Assembly (NCBI GenBank): GCA_000242935.3 | Contig: CP007053.1 | Span: forward strand, 5,379,001 to 5,443,000 | From: Opitutaceae bacterium TAV5 | Lineage (GTDB): Bacteria > Verrucomicrobiota > Verrucomicrobiia > Opitutales > Opitutaceae | Direction of reading: 5' to 3' | Length of the DNA stretch: 64,000 bases | In this document: positions 36,263 to 44,530 of the stretch, piece after piece | How the letters are laid out: each line of letters begins with the position of its first letter | Position numbering within the stretch: the first letter of the stretch is position 1 | The notes under the pieces: generated by a model | Told to the model about the DNA's origin: nothing | Databases searched by the model: none | The model's input: only the letters and a program-made list of their open reading frames with translations | Position numbers and translations under genes: made by a program

Positions 36263-37102
36263 ATGTCCACCAGGAACGCCATCTCTGCCACTCCGGCCAC
36301 GACACTCGAGGAGGTTGCCCTCGTGCTCGAACGCCTCCGCGCCCGCCATCCGCTGGTGCATTGCCTGACCAACGATGTCGTCAAGGGGTTTACCGCCAAC
36401 GTCCTCCTCGCCATCGGCGCCGCGCCCGCGATGGTCGAGCACCCGGAGGAAGCCGCGCAATTCGCCCCGTTTGCCGACGCGCTGCTCGTCAACCTCGGCA
36501 CACTCACCGAACAACAGATCGTGGCCATGCGCCGCGCCATCGCCACCGCCCGCGGGGCCGGGCGCCCCTGGGTGCTCGATCCCGTCGCCGTCGGCCCGCT
36601 GGAAGTCCGCACCCGCTTCGCCCGCGAGATCGTCAACGAATCCCCCGCGCTCGTCCGCGGCAACGCCTCCGAGATCATCGCCCTCGCCGGCGAGAGCGGC
36701 GCCGGACGCGGCCGCGGCGTCGATAGCGGCGACCCCGCCGAGGCCGCCCTCGACGCCGCCCGCCGCCTCGCCGCGCAGACCGCCGGCGCAGTCGTGGTCA
36801 CCGGCGCGATCGACTACGCAACCGACGGCGCCCGCACGGTGGCCATCGCCAACGGCCATCCGCTGATGACGCGTGTCACCGGCGTCGGCTGCGCCATGAG
36901 CGCCGTGGCCGCCGCCTGCGCCGCCGTGGCCGACTCGCCGCTCCGGGCGGGCGCGGCCACCGCCGTGCTCATGGGTCTGGCCGGCGACCTCGCCGCCGGA
37001 CGCGCCACGCGTCCGGGCTCCTTCCAGATCGCGCTGCTCGATGCGCTCGACGAACTCTCGCCCGAACTCGTGCGAACCCGGGGAAAACTTCATGCCGCCT
37101 GA
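36263..37102 (+). CDS. thiM: Hydroxyethylthiazole kinase
   Basis: 279 residues. It phosphorylates 4-methyl-5-(2-hydroxyethyl)thiazole in thiamine salvage. Ribokinase-like features: HPLVHCLTNDVVKGFTANVLLAIGAAPAM near the N-terminus, WVLDPVAVG, LVRGNASEI, and VTGVGCAMSAVAAA near the C-terminus with the catalytic Cys. It overlaps thiE by 11 bases. No TPP riboswitch is recognisable in the 157 bases upstream, although thi operons often have one. Confidence 0.96.
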   Translation: MSTRNAISATPATTLEEVALVLERLRARHPLVHCLTNDVVKGFTANVLLAIGAAPAMVEHPEEAAQFAPFADALLVNLGTLTEQQIVAMRRAIATARGAGRPWVLDPVAVGPLEVRTRFAREIVNESPALVRGNASEIIALAGESGAGRGRGVDSGDPAEAALDAARRLAAQTAGAVVVTGAIDYATDGARTVAIANGHPLMTRVTGVGCAMSAVAAACAAVADSPLRAGAATAVLMGLAGDLAAGRATRPGSFQIALLDALDELSPELVRTRGKLHAA

Positions 37103-37778
37103 CGTTTCCTCCGCCGCCTCTCCGGCGCGCCCCGCGCCCGACTACACACTCTACCTCGTCACCGATGCGCCTTCACGTTATCGACCCGGCGGCGACCGCG
37201 CGGCGTTGTTGCACGCGGTCGATGCGGCCGTTGCCGGCGGCGTCGGCATCGTGCAATACCGCGCCACCCGCGGCGGCAAAGGTGAACGCTACAAAACCGC
37301 GCTCGCCCTCCGCGACCTCCTCCGCCCCCGCGGAGTGCCGCTGATTGTGAATGACCACATCGATCTCGCGCTCGCCGTCGATGCCGATGGCGCGCACGTC
37401 GGCCAGGACGACCTCCCGGCGGATGTCGCCCGCCGCCTGCTCGGACCGCGCAAACTCCTTGGTCTCTCGATCACGCATCCGTCCCAGCTGGCGGCGTCCG
37501 TCCTCGATCCGGCGGCCGGCCTCGTGGACTACCTCGGCGTCGGCCCCGTGTTCCCGACCGGTTCGAAAGACGACGCCGCGCCCGCGCTCGGGCTCGAAAC
37601 CTTTGCGCAGATCGTCCGCGCCAGCACGCTGCCCGTGGTCGCCATCGGCGGCATTTCGGGAAAAAACGCCGCCGCCCTCTTCGCTGCCGGAGCCGCCGGC
37701 CTCGCCGTCGTTTCCGCGCTCTCTGCCGCCGATGATCCCGCTGCCGCCGCGCGCACCCTCCGCTCTTTGAAAAACTGA
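37092..37778 (+). CDS. thiE: Thiamine-phosphate synthase
   Basis: 228 residues. It joins HMP-PP and thiazole phosphate to thiamine phosphate. TIM-barrel motifs: YTLYLVTDAPSR, VGIVQYRATRGGKGERY, PLIVNDHIDLALAVDADGAH with VGQDDLP, LLGLSITHP, DYLGVGPVFPTGSKDDA, VVAIGGISGKNAA and GLAVVSAL. In the third motif Arg replaces the usual Lys (QYR.TRGGKGE). The ATG at 37092 lies inside the thiM end and is the only start before the conserved strand. Confidence 0.95.
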   Translation: MPPDVSSAASPARPAPDYTLYLVTDAPSRYRPGGDRAALLHAVDAAVAGGVGIVQYRATRGGKGERYKTALALRDLLRPRGVPLIVNDHIDLALAVDADGAHVGQDDLPADVARRLLGPRKLLGLSITHPSQLAASVLDPAAGLVDYLGVGPVFPTGSKDDAAPALGLETFAQIVRASTLPVVAIGGISGKNAAALFAAGAAGLAVVSALSAADDPAAAARTLRSLKN

Positions 37779-37850
37779 AAAAACGCCACCTGTCGCGAGA
37801 AGGTTGCACCTGCCTGTTTTCATTTCAGGGAGGTTCTGAAAATTCATTTT

Positions 37851-37958
37851 TTAACCACTAATGGACACTGATCGACACTAATCCGGTCCGAAGTAACCCA
37901 CTGTTTATCGGATTGTTATGTTTTTAATTAGTGACCATTAGTGTGCATTGGTGGTTAA
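37851..37958. repeat. Inverted repeat of the 'aaccactaatggacac' family between thiE and thiD
   Basis: Left arm starts TTAACCACTAATGGACACTG; the right arm is its imperfect complement ending CATTGGTGGTTAA, with about 33-base arms. Together with the short direct repeats 'ttcagcatt/ttttcagc' at 37985-38016 it fills the thiE-thiD gap. Such repeats are dispersed in many Verrucomicrobia and Planctomycetes genomes (general knowledge). Confidence 0.75.
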
Positions 37959-38021
37959 CTTTCCGGTTTTTTTAGAAGTTCATTTCAGCTTTTCAGCATT
38001 CAGCATTTTCAGCTTTTCCCG

Positions 38022-38852
38022 ATGATTCCCAACCTTCTCACCATCGCCGGCGTCGATCCCTCGGGCGGGGCCGGCGTGTTTGCCGACCTCAAGACCTTTT
38101 CCGCGCTCGGCGCTTACGGCACCGGCGTCATTGCCGCGCTCACCGCGCAAAACACGCAGGGCGTCACCGGCGTGCAGCCCGTGCCGGTCGCGTTCATCGT
38201 ACAACAAATCGACACGCTTTTTGCCGACGTGCGCATCGATGCCGTCAAGCTCGGCATGCTCGGCGACGCCGCCACGGTGACGACCGTGGCCGACGGCCTG
38301 CGCCGCCACCATGTGCGCCGGCTCGTGGTCGATCCCGTGATGGTGGCGAAAAGCGGCCACCACCTGCTGGCCCGCGAAGCCGTGGATGCCCTGCGCCGCG
38401 AGATCCTGCCGCTCGCCGAAGTGCTTACCCCCAACCTGCCCGAGGCCGCCGTCCTCCTCGGAAACCGGCCCGCGCCGCGCACGCTCGACGAAATGCGCGA
38501 TGCCGCCCGCGCCTTGCGCGCCCTCGGCCCCCGGATCATCATGCTCAAGGGCGGCCACCTCGACGGACCCGAGAGCATCGACATCGTGGACGACGGTCGC
38601 GCCCAATACGAACTGCGCGCCCCGCGTGTATCCACGAAAAACACACACGGCACCGGTTGCACGCTCTCCGCTGCCATCGCCGCGCTGCTGCCGCACGCCG
38701 CCGACCCGATCGACGCCATCCGCGCCGCCAAGGATTACATCAGCAAGGCCATCGCCGCCTCCGGCCAGCTCGACGTCGGCCACGGTCACGGCCCCGTCCA
38801 CCACTTCCACGCCCTCTGGCTGCGCCGCGGCTGCGGCTGCAGCCCGTCGTAG
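38022..38852 (+). CDS. thiD: Hydroxymethylpyrimidine/phosphomethylpyrimidine kinase
   Basis: 276 residues. It phosphorylates HMP twice to HMP-PP for thiamine synthesis. Signature: LTIAGVDPSGGAGVFADLKTF, GTGVIAALTAQNTQGV, IDAVKLGMLG, VVDPVMVAKSGHHLL, TPNLPEAAVLLG, MLKGGHL, and STKNTHGTGCTLSAAIAA at the ATP site and base. The usual C-H-[A/E] ordering is kept. It is the third thi gene on the strand; the repeat at 37851-37958 separates it from thiE. A Cys/Arg-rich tail (RRGCGCSPS) is unusual. Confidence 0.96.
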   Translation: MIPNLLTIAGVDPSGGAGVFADLKTFSALGAYGTGVIAALTAQNTQGVTGVQPVPVAFIVQQIDTLFADVRIDAVKLGMLGDAATVTTVADGLRRHHVRRLVVDPVMVAKSGHHLLAREAVDALRREILPLAEVLTPNLPEAAVLLGNRPAPRTLDEMRDAARALRALGPRIIMLKGGHLDGPESIDIVDDGRAQYELRAPRVSTKNTHGTGCTLSAAIAALLPHAADPIDAIRAAKDYISKAIAASGQLDVGHGHGPVHHFHALWLRRGCGCSPS

Positions 38853-38859
38853 CAACAAG

Positions 38860-38890
38860 GGGCGCACTTCACTCACGTGCGCCCGTTTGC
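38860..38890. terminator. Hairpin between thiD and the convergent hydrolase gene
   Basis: GGGCGCAC (38860-38867) pairs perfectly with GTGCGCCC (38877-38884) around a 9-base loop and is followed by GTTTGC. It is placed right after the thiD stop, so it may end the thi transcript; the T-run is weak. Confidence 0.5.
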
Positions 38891-38919
38891 ATGACCAGGC
38901 GACAAATGCGATGCGCGGA

Positions 38920-38949
38920 CTACCGCAACCGGATCGTGTGTCGCCCGTC
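38920..38949. repeat. Left direct repeat, remnant of the tsaE 3' end
   Basis: 30 bases beginning CTACCGCAACCGGATCG are 29/30 identical to 44096-44125, which is the end of tsaE. Read on the minus strand, it encodes the same last nine residues (DGRHTIRLR) plus stop. The hydrolase gene stop at 38948-38950 lies at its edge. It is the left boundary of the 5.1 kb block. Confidence 0.85.
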
Positions 38950-41242
38950 ACTGCGTCACGATTTCGTACCACAGCGTACGAAACTCCGGACCGATGTGGA
39001 AGCGGGCCACGCCCTCCTCCACACTCACCGGAAGGGACCGGACCCTCCGGCCGCGCTCGTCGAGCGACCACACCTCGGTTCCGGTCGCGCCTTCGCGCAA
39101 CTCCAGCGTGATCTCCGCGGGCACGCCCTCGATCAGCGTGGGCGGATTTCCCCATGTTTTCAGACGCGATTTCCCGGCGTCGTGCCAGCGCATGCCCGTG
39201 TTCTGCGTGTAGCCGCAGGCAACGAGCAGGGCTTCGCCCGGCGCGCCCGGATCGCGGTCCGACTTCGCCATCAGGCCGATCACCGACCAGTCCTGCAAAG
39301 TCTTGCCCGGATGAATGGTGACCCGGGCGGAAGAACCCGACGCACCGGTTTCGCCGCCAAGCGCAAACGTGCGCCCGTTGGCAAAACCGACGACGGCCTT
39401 GCTGTGCGGGGTGTCGATCAAAACTACCCCGTGCGGAGCATTGGCATCCCACGTCAACTGGCCTCCCTCGCTGCGAATCGCGCCGGTATAAATTGGTTCG
39501 GCAGCCTTGGTCGCGGGCGCGCCGGTTGCGGTGAGGCGCAAGGAAACGGGCGCGCGCAGGGTGTCACGGCGGTCGGCGCCAAAACGCCCGGCGTTGGCGC
39601 GGTGAACACTGTCGCGCAGAATGCTTTCGAGAACGGATTCGAGGGGGAAATCGGTTGGCTTTTGCGCGTGCTCGACGGGTGCGCGCAGGTCGCCACGTCG
39701 AAACAAGGCGGCGGCGAGCGGCAGGGTAGCGAGACGGACGGGGTGCTGGTGGATGTCAAAATTTCCGGCGATCCGGCGCCTGTCCCATGCGCCTCCGTGC
39801 GACCACGCGAAGGCGTAAATCGCATCCCAGTCCTGGAGCGCGGCGAAGGCGGCGAGAAGCGGAAATCCTTCGGCGGAAAAGGTGTTCGGCGAGGAGTGGT
39901 TGTATTCCGAAACGCTGAATGGCTTTCCCGCCACGCGGTATTGCGCGAGCACGCCCAGCGGGCCGGCGGCGGGGGCGTTCACAAGAGACTCGTTGGTGAC
40001 CTGGCTTGCCGGCCATTCGGGGTGGAGCGGGTCGGGTCTGTTTTCAGGATGCGCCCAGTAACCGTGAGCGTCCACAACGTCCATCGCCGCCTGAACGTTG
40101 ACCATGCTGTAACTGCCGCCGGGCTGGGAACCGACGACCAGCGAGCGGACTCCGAGTTCGCCACGCAAGAAATCGCGCATGTCTGTGTAATAGTCACGCT
40201 CGGTCTCGTAGAGACAACGCGTCCAGTCCGCGAGCATGGCACGGTTCCCGTTTTGGCTGAAACGCCGACGCGGAATCTCAACCGGCATGGAGTTCCCGCC
40301 ACTCTTCATCGCTTCCGCTGTGCTGCTTTTCGCTGCGTTTTTTTGCCACGCAGCGCGGGCGTTTTCGGCAGAACCGTATTTTCGGGCGAGCCAGTTGTTC
40401 CAGAGTTTTGAGAGGGCTTCGGTGAAGACGGGGGCGAGTTTGTCCGGCTCCAGGCGGCTGTTGTACCAGTTGGCGAAAAGACCGTTCTCGTTGTTGATCT
40501 CGACAAAGGCGACTGCCGGATCGTCAGCATAACGCAGGCCGGTGTGGGGGTTGCGGTGGTGGAGCAGCTCGCGGGCGTAGCGTTTTTGCCAGTCGATCAT
40601 CTCCGGGACGAACTGGTCGAGCCCCTTGAAGTAGCGCGTATTCGCCTTGAGCGCATTATCGTAGGGAAAATCGGGATACCTGCGGCTGACGTGGAGGTTG
40701 AGATTGATGTAGATGCCTTGCTCCCTGAGGCAGTGGACAAAATAGTCGAGGCGTTCGAGCTGCGCGGGGTCCAGCCCGGACAGATCGGCGGAGAGGAGCC
40801 CGCCGGGCGCGGCGCCGGCGTCCATATGGTGGAAACGCACGCAATTGATGCCGAAGCGAGCCAGGCGTGTGGCGATCTTCGGGGCGTCCGCTTTCGCAGG
40901 AAAATTTGCCGTATAACAAAGGTTCACTCCGAAAAAACGAATGCGCTCCCGGTTGCTCCCGCTGCCATCCTTCGCCTGGGTGATATACAGGTGACCGTCC
41001 TCGACGAAAACAAAACCGTGCTTGCCGGCGGGTTTGTGGTTCCACGCGGAGAGATTCGTGACGCCTTCGGAAGCGTCGTCCCAAGGCATGACAAAGGGTA
41101 TCAGCGCGGCTTCGATGTTTGCGGAGTCGGCCTCCGTCGCGACCGTGTCGGCCGCGGCAACAAGTGTGCTGGCGACGGTCGCGGCGGCGGCGGTGGCAAG
41201 CGCACTCGACAAGCGCAGGCACGCAAGGGTGGTTGTTGGCAT
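38948..41242 (-). CDS. Secreted glycoside hydrolase of clan-A (GH5/GH42-like) type
   Basis: 764 residues from the ATG at 41242, which opens on a signal peptide (residues 1-30); upstream ATGs add a non-matching tail. A TIM barrel follows (about 75-520): RFFGVNLCYTANFPAKADAP, INCVRFHHMDAG, INLNLHVSRRYPDFPYD, AVAFVEINNENGLFANWY with the probable acid/base Glu, and PFSVSEYNHSSPN with the probable nucleophile Glu. IYAFAWSHGGAWDRRR is the last strand. The C-terminal part (550-764) is beta-sandwich. Substrate unknown. It is the last gene of a block with a PEP-CTERM protein and pseudopilin on the same strand. Confidence 0.8.
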   Translation of the reverse strand: MPTTTLACLRLSSALATAAAATVASTLVAAADTVATEADSANIEAALIPFVMPWDDASEGVTNLSAWNHKPAGKHGFVFVEDGHLYITQAKDGSGSNRERIRFFGVNLCYTANFPAKADAPKIATRLARFGINCVRFHHMDAGAAPGGLLSADLSGLDPAQLERLDYFVHCLREQGIYINLNLHVSRRYPDFPYDNALKANTRYFKGLDQFVPEMIDWQKRYARELLHHRNPHTGLRYADDPAVAFVEINNENGLFANWYNSRLEPDKLAPVFTEALSKLWNNWLARKYGSAENARAAWQKNAAKSSTAEAMKSGGNSMPVEIPRRRFSQNGNRAMLADWTRCLYETERDYYTDMRDFLRGELGVRSLVVGSQPGGSYSMVNVQAAMDVVDAHGYWAHPENRPDPLHPEWPASQVTNESLVNAPAAGPLGVLAQYRVAGKPFSVSEYNHSSPNTFSAEGFPLLAAFAALQDWDAIYAFAWSHGGAWDRRRIAGNFDIHQHPVRLATLPLAAALFRRGDLRAPVEHAQKPTDFPLESVLESILRDSVHRANAGRFGADRRDTLRAPVSLRLTATGAPATKAAEPIYTGAIRSEGGQLTWDANAPHGVVLIDTPHSKAVVGFANGRTFALGGETGASGSSARVTIHPGKTLQDWSVIGLMAKSDRDPGAPGEALLVACGYTQNTGMRWHDAGKSRLKTWGNPPTLIEGVPAEITLELREGATGTEVWSLDERGRRVRSLPVSVEEGVARFHIGPEFRTLWYEIVTQ

Positions 41243-41351
41243 GATAATTCGAAAAGGAGGATGGAATGCGACAAGCCCGCGCACGACGAAATCCATCCGA
41301 ATCCCGGCGCGGGATTGCTCAAAAAATTGGAGGTGGGGGACGGAGATGCGT

Positions 41352-42056
41352 TCAGCGTTTGCGCCGCAACGCAATCACGCCAGTCAGAAGAACGGCTCCG
41401 GCGCCAAGGGCCAGCGAGGTCATGCTGTTTTCCGGGATGTTGCCCGGGAGGGACGCATTGACTTCGAGGAACGGGCAAACAGAGCTGGTTTTCGTCCATG
41501 TGTCAGGGGTTGTGTTGCCGCTATCCGAGTAAAGTCCATTCACGAAGCTTGCCCCCGCTCCCATCGAATAGGTGCCGCTCGCGGCATACGACCAGTAGAA
41601 GTCGTCCTTGGCACTGCGAACGACGATATAGTAGGTTGTATTCGCTACGAGTGTGACCGTACTCGGCATGCTGAACGTTACGTCAACAGGATCGCTGCTG
41701 TTCAGGGTTGTCGTGTAGGGGGTCATGGATGCGACGAGCGAACCGGGTCTGTTTGCATTTTCGTTCTTGCTCCAGAGTGAAACGTCTACCTCGCACTCGT
41801 TGCCATTGAACCTCAACCGCAGCGTGATGGAGTCCAGCACGAGCGCGGTGTCGCCCATTGTGAAACCGACGGCGCGTCCGCCATCGGCGCCATCGGCTTT
41901 TTTGATATAGCCGTTGCCGGTCTGTGTCGCACTCAGGTTTCCGATGACAGTCTGCGTGACGGGCTCGGCGCGGGTCGTGCTTGCGGCTGCGAACGCGAGC
42001 GTCAGGACGGCCAGCGCGCCAGTAAAAAATTTAGCGGTTCTGTTGGAGTATTTCAT
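41352..42056 (-). CDS. PEP-CTERM-type anchored protein
   Basis: 234 residues. Signal peptide 1-30; a jelly-roll-like single domain resembling choice-of-anchor families (SITLRLRFNGNECEVDVSLW, TLVANTTYYIVVRSA, GSLVASM) and a C-terminal PEP-CTERM-like sorting tail IPENSMTSLALG, hydrophobic stretch, ALRRKR. The PEP variant reads PEN, common in Verrucomicrobia. Exosortase would process it; no exosortase gene is in the window. It lies 109 bases before the hydrolase and 83 after the pseudopilin on the same strand, so the three are probably one operon. Confidence 0.8.
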   Translation of the reverse strand: MKYSNRTAKFFTGALAVLTLAFAAASTTRAEPVTQTVIGNLSATQTGNGYIKKADGADGGRAVGFTMGDTALVLDSITLRLRFNGNECEVDVSLWSKNENANRPGSLVASMTPYTTTLNSSDPVDVTFSMPSTVTLVANTTYYIVVRSAKDDFYWSYAASGTYSMGAGASFVNGLYSDSGNTTPDTWTKTSSVCPFLEVNASLPGNIPENSMTSLALGAGAVLLTGVIALRRKR

Positions 42057-42139
42057 GGCGGGTTTTGTTCATGTATTCGTCATTACAGTTTCGATACGGA
42101 GGGAGAGAGGGGAAGGAAGGGCTGCTTCTGTTTTCCCAA

Positions 42140-42949
42140 TCAGTATTTGATCTGGGCATGGCGGTACTGGAGCTGGCCTTCGGCGAAGGCGGCGGCATGA
42201 CCATCCGCAAAAACAAGATTGGCGCGGTCTTTGTGGCGGAAACTGACGCGGCGGTTGTCCTTGTAGGGAATATCCTCGCGCGGCATGGGCTTGTTGGCGT
42301 TGGCCAACCAGTCGGCCCCGGAACTCTGAACGCCAGTCTGGCCATACACGCCGTAGGAGGCGATGGCCTCGGAGTCCGGAGCCGTGTTTGTGTTCACCGT
42401 GGAATCAATCGCGATGAAGGTTTGCGAGGCGCGCGGAATCTCGCCCAGGCGGATTTTGGCCGGAATGCTCGACCATGAACTCTGGACGCCGGGCGAGATT
42501 TGCGGGTTGCAGCCGTAGTGCGAAAACTTCCAGCACCAGCCGGAGACGGGCAGGTTCTTTTCGGAGGGGCACCAGAAGATTTTGCCGGCCGGAATGTCGC
42601 CCGTCGGCGTTTTGAAGCCGGCGTAAGTGGCGATAACTTCCGACCAGCGTCTGCCGTTCTCGTCACCGCTGATACCGGTTCCGTAGGGCAGGGCGTCCTT
42701 GTTTTCGTTCGCGTAAAGGATCATCGCCGCTCCGATCTGGCGAAGGTTGCCCAGGCATTGGGCCGCGCGGGCAGACTCCCGCACCTTGCCGACCGTCGGG
42801 ATGAGAATCGCGGCAAGAATGCCGATGATGGCGATCACCGCCAGCAACTCGATCAGGGTGAAGGCCCGACTCCGCTTCGGGGCGGGACCTGGTAAATTCG
42901 TGGATTCGGGCTTGGTGTTTTTCACGGGGATGGCGGGGGAAGTGTGCAT
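42140..42949 (-). CDS. Prepilin-like protein with H-X9-DG tail
   Basis: 269 residues. A 28-residue leader ends at [19 protein letters not shown], the prepilin peptidase site and N-methylated hydrophobic helix; then a globular part with [21 protein letters not shown]..... and WCPSEKN. The C-terminal [18 protein letters not shown] is the H-X9-DG motif (here RHKD..VFADGH) of the type II secretion/prepilin-associated family frequent in Verrucomicrobia, Lentisphaerae and Planctomycetes. Its partner and function are unknown. It is the first gene of the minus-strand block and is divergent from the LacI regulator at 43005. Confidence 0.85.
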   Translation of the reverse strand: MHTSPAIPVKNTKPESTNLPGPAPKRSRAFTLIELLAVIAIIGILAAILIPTVGKVRESARAAQCLGNLRQIGAAMILYANENKDALPYGTGISGDENGRRWSEVIATYAGFKTPTGDIPAGKIFWCPSEKNLPVSGWCWKFSHYGCNPQISPGVQSSWSSIPAKIRLGEIPRASQTFIAIDSTVNTNTAPDSEAIASYGVYGQTGVQSSGADWLANANKPMPREDIPYKDNRRVSFRHKDRANLVFADGHAAAFAEGQLQYRHAQIKY

Positions 42950-42988
42950 ACAGCAAACGCGCTTGCCTGAAACAGGTCAAAGCGGACA

Positions 42989-43002
42989 TTATGCTTACAT
43001 AA
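42989..43002. promoter_or_regulatory. Palindromic operator candidate TTATG-N4-CATAA
   Basis: TTATGCTTACATAA has perfect 5-bp arms around CTTA. It lies two bases before the LacI start at 43005 and 40 bases before the pseudopilin start at 42949, so one bound dimer could control both divergent units. Confidence 0.55.
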
Positions 43003-43004
43003 GA

Positions 43005-44078
43005 ATGACGACTTTCCGGCGAGTGACGATGCAGGATATCGCGGCCATGGCGGGTGTGCACCAGACGACGGTGTCGCTCGCGCTTCGCAACCGTCCCGTT
43101 TTGCCGGAGGCCACCCGCGAGCGCATCCGGGAGATCGCCCGCCAACTCGGCTACCGTCCCGATCCCGTGCTCGGAGCCCTGCGTGCGCACCGGCGTACCG
43201 CTCCCGTGCAGGACATCTCCGGTGCGACGGGCAGCGTGGTCGCAGCCCGTCGCGGTTTTTCAATCGCGTTTCTCACCGCCGCGGCGACGGCCGACCAGTG
43301 GAAACGGGCGCCGGGCTACGTGCGCAGCCGACAGGGAATTGACCAGCGCGCGGCCGAGACGGGTTACCATGTCGAGGAGTTCTGGTTCGACCGCGAGCAC
43401 ATGACGCCGCGGCGCGCCACCCAGATTCTGCGTGCGCGCAACGTGTCGGGTATCGTCGTCGTCCCCCTGCCGACACCCGCGCCGCTCGATCTCGACTGGC
43501 GTCATTTCGCCTGTGTCTCGCTGACGTTCTCGTTGCTCGACGCCTCGATGCACACCGTGTGCAATCACCACTGGGAGACCATCCGGTTGGCCTGCGGACG
43601 TCTGCAGGCGCTCGGCTACCGCCGTATCGGGCTTGCCCTCAATGAAAACAGCAACAACCGCGTGCGTTCCATCTGGTCCGGCGGCGTGCTCGAACATAAC
43701 AGCCGGCAACCTGCACGGCAACGCGTGCCTCCCTGGATGCCGGCAAGCCCGCTGCCGAGGGAGGGTTTCGTGGCCTGGCTGCGCCAGCACCGTCCCGACG
43801 TCATCCTGACCATCCCGCCGCATCTGGCCTCGGTACGACCGTGGTTGCAGGCCGAAGGGCTTCGGGTACCGGCCGACATCGGGGTCGCGACACTCGACTG
43901 CATGGCGCCCGACGACGAGGTTTCCGGTGTGTATCAGGAACCGGAAGTCATCGGCCGCACCGCGGTGGACATCCTCGCCGGCCTTATCCAGCGCAACGAT
44001 CTCGGCCTGCCCGGGCACCCGCAGGCGACCTTTATCCGGGGCTCATGGGTCGACGGGAAAACCACGAGACCGCAGTAA
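43005..44078 (+). CDS. LacI-family regulator of the inserted sugar block
   Basis: 357 residues. HTH at residues 8-30 (RRVTMQDIAAMAGVHQTTVSLALRN; shown by V-T-M-x-D-I-A and the T-T-V-S recognition helix), hinge YRPDPVLGAL, then a sugar-binding-like domain (70-345) ending in GVYQEPEVIGRTAVDILAGLI. The ATG at 43005 fits the usual RRVTxxDIA opening; an ATG at 43029 is possible. It is divergent from pseudopilin, PEP-CTERM protein and hydrolase genes, which it probably represses until a sugar is present (inference). The site at 42989-43002 is the operator candidate. It ends 17 bases before the convergent tsaE. Confidence 0.9.
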   Translation: MTTFRRVTMQDIAAMAGVHQTTVSLALRNRPVLPEATRERIREIARQLGYRPDPVLGALRAHRRTAPVQDISGATGSVVAARRGFSIAFLTAAATADQWKRAPGYVRSRQGIDQRAAETGYHVEEFWFDREHMTPRRATQILRARNVSGIVVVPLPTPAPLDLDWRHFACVSLTFSLLDASMHTVCNHHWETIRLACGRLQALGYRRIGLALNENSNNRVRSIWSGGVLEHNSRQPARQRVPPWMPASPLPREGFVAWLRQHRPDVILTIPPHLASVRPWLQAEGLRVPADIGVATLDCMAPDDEVSGVYQEPEVIGRTAVDILAGLIQRNDLGLPGHPQATFIRGSWVDGKTTRPQ

Positions 44079-44095
44079 CCGACCTTCCCCTCTAC

Positions 44096-44125
44096 CTACC
44101 GCAACCGGATCGTGTGCCGCCCGTC
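44096..44125. repeat. Right direct repeat, intact tsaE 3' end
   Basis: Partner of 38920-38949: 29 of 30 bases are identical in the same orientation (the sole difference is C versus T at the 22nd base). It covers the tsaE stop and last nine codons. No third copy was seen. Confidence 0.85.
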
Positions 44126-44530
44126 GCCGGCGATGCCGAGGTCGAGGTGCCAGGCGCCGGGCGGAATCCAGCCGGCGATCTTCTCCGGCCATTCGACCGC
44201 GAGCCACCACGGGCTCACCAGAAAATCCTCCAGCATCAGATCCTCGATCTGTCCTTCGTTTTCCAGACGATAGGCGTCGAGATGCGCGAGCACACGCCCG
44301 CCGCCGCGGTGCAGGGTAAAGATGTTGAACGTCGGGCTTGTCACGGCTCCGTCGATACCGAGGCCGCGCGCGAGCCCCTGCACAAACGTTGTCTTGCCTG
44401 CGCCGAGATTGCCATGGAGCGCCAGCACGGTATCGGGGGGCAACACCGCCGCCAGCTCCGCAGCCATCGCCTGCGACTCCGCAGCCGATGTCGTCGTCAC
44501 CCCGCCGCGCAATTTTTCAACGATGGTCAT
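44096..44530 (-). CDS. tsaE: tRNA threonylcarbamoyladenosine biosynthesis ATPase TsaE
   Basis: 144 residues. TsaE is the ATPase that works with TsaB/TsaD in t6A modification of ANN-decoding tRNAs. Walker A LHGNLGAGKTTFVQGLARGLG, the switch-like VTSPTFNIFT, and HLDAYRL and VEWPEK. The start at 44530 opens on MTIVEKLRGG; an ATG 13 codons upstream is possible. It overlaps the end of thiL by 14 bases. The last ten codons are duplicated at 38920-38949, marking the edge of an inserted block; tsaE itself appears complete. Confidence 0.93.
   Translation of the reverse strand: MTIVEKLRGGVTTTSAAESQAMAAELAAVLPPDTVLALHGNLGAGKTTFVQGLARGLGIDGAVTSPTFNIFTLHRGGGRVLAHLDAYRLENEGQIEDLMLEDFLVSPWWLAVEWPEKIAGWIPPGAWHLDLGIAGDGRHTIRLR

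Noticed and set aside
33985-36801. An extension of the TPR lipoprotein to 938 residues
   Set aside because: The added 230 codons lie opposite thiM, are Arg/Ser/Pro-rich, and the ATG at 36105 has a ribosome-binding site and lipoprotein signal.
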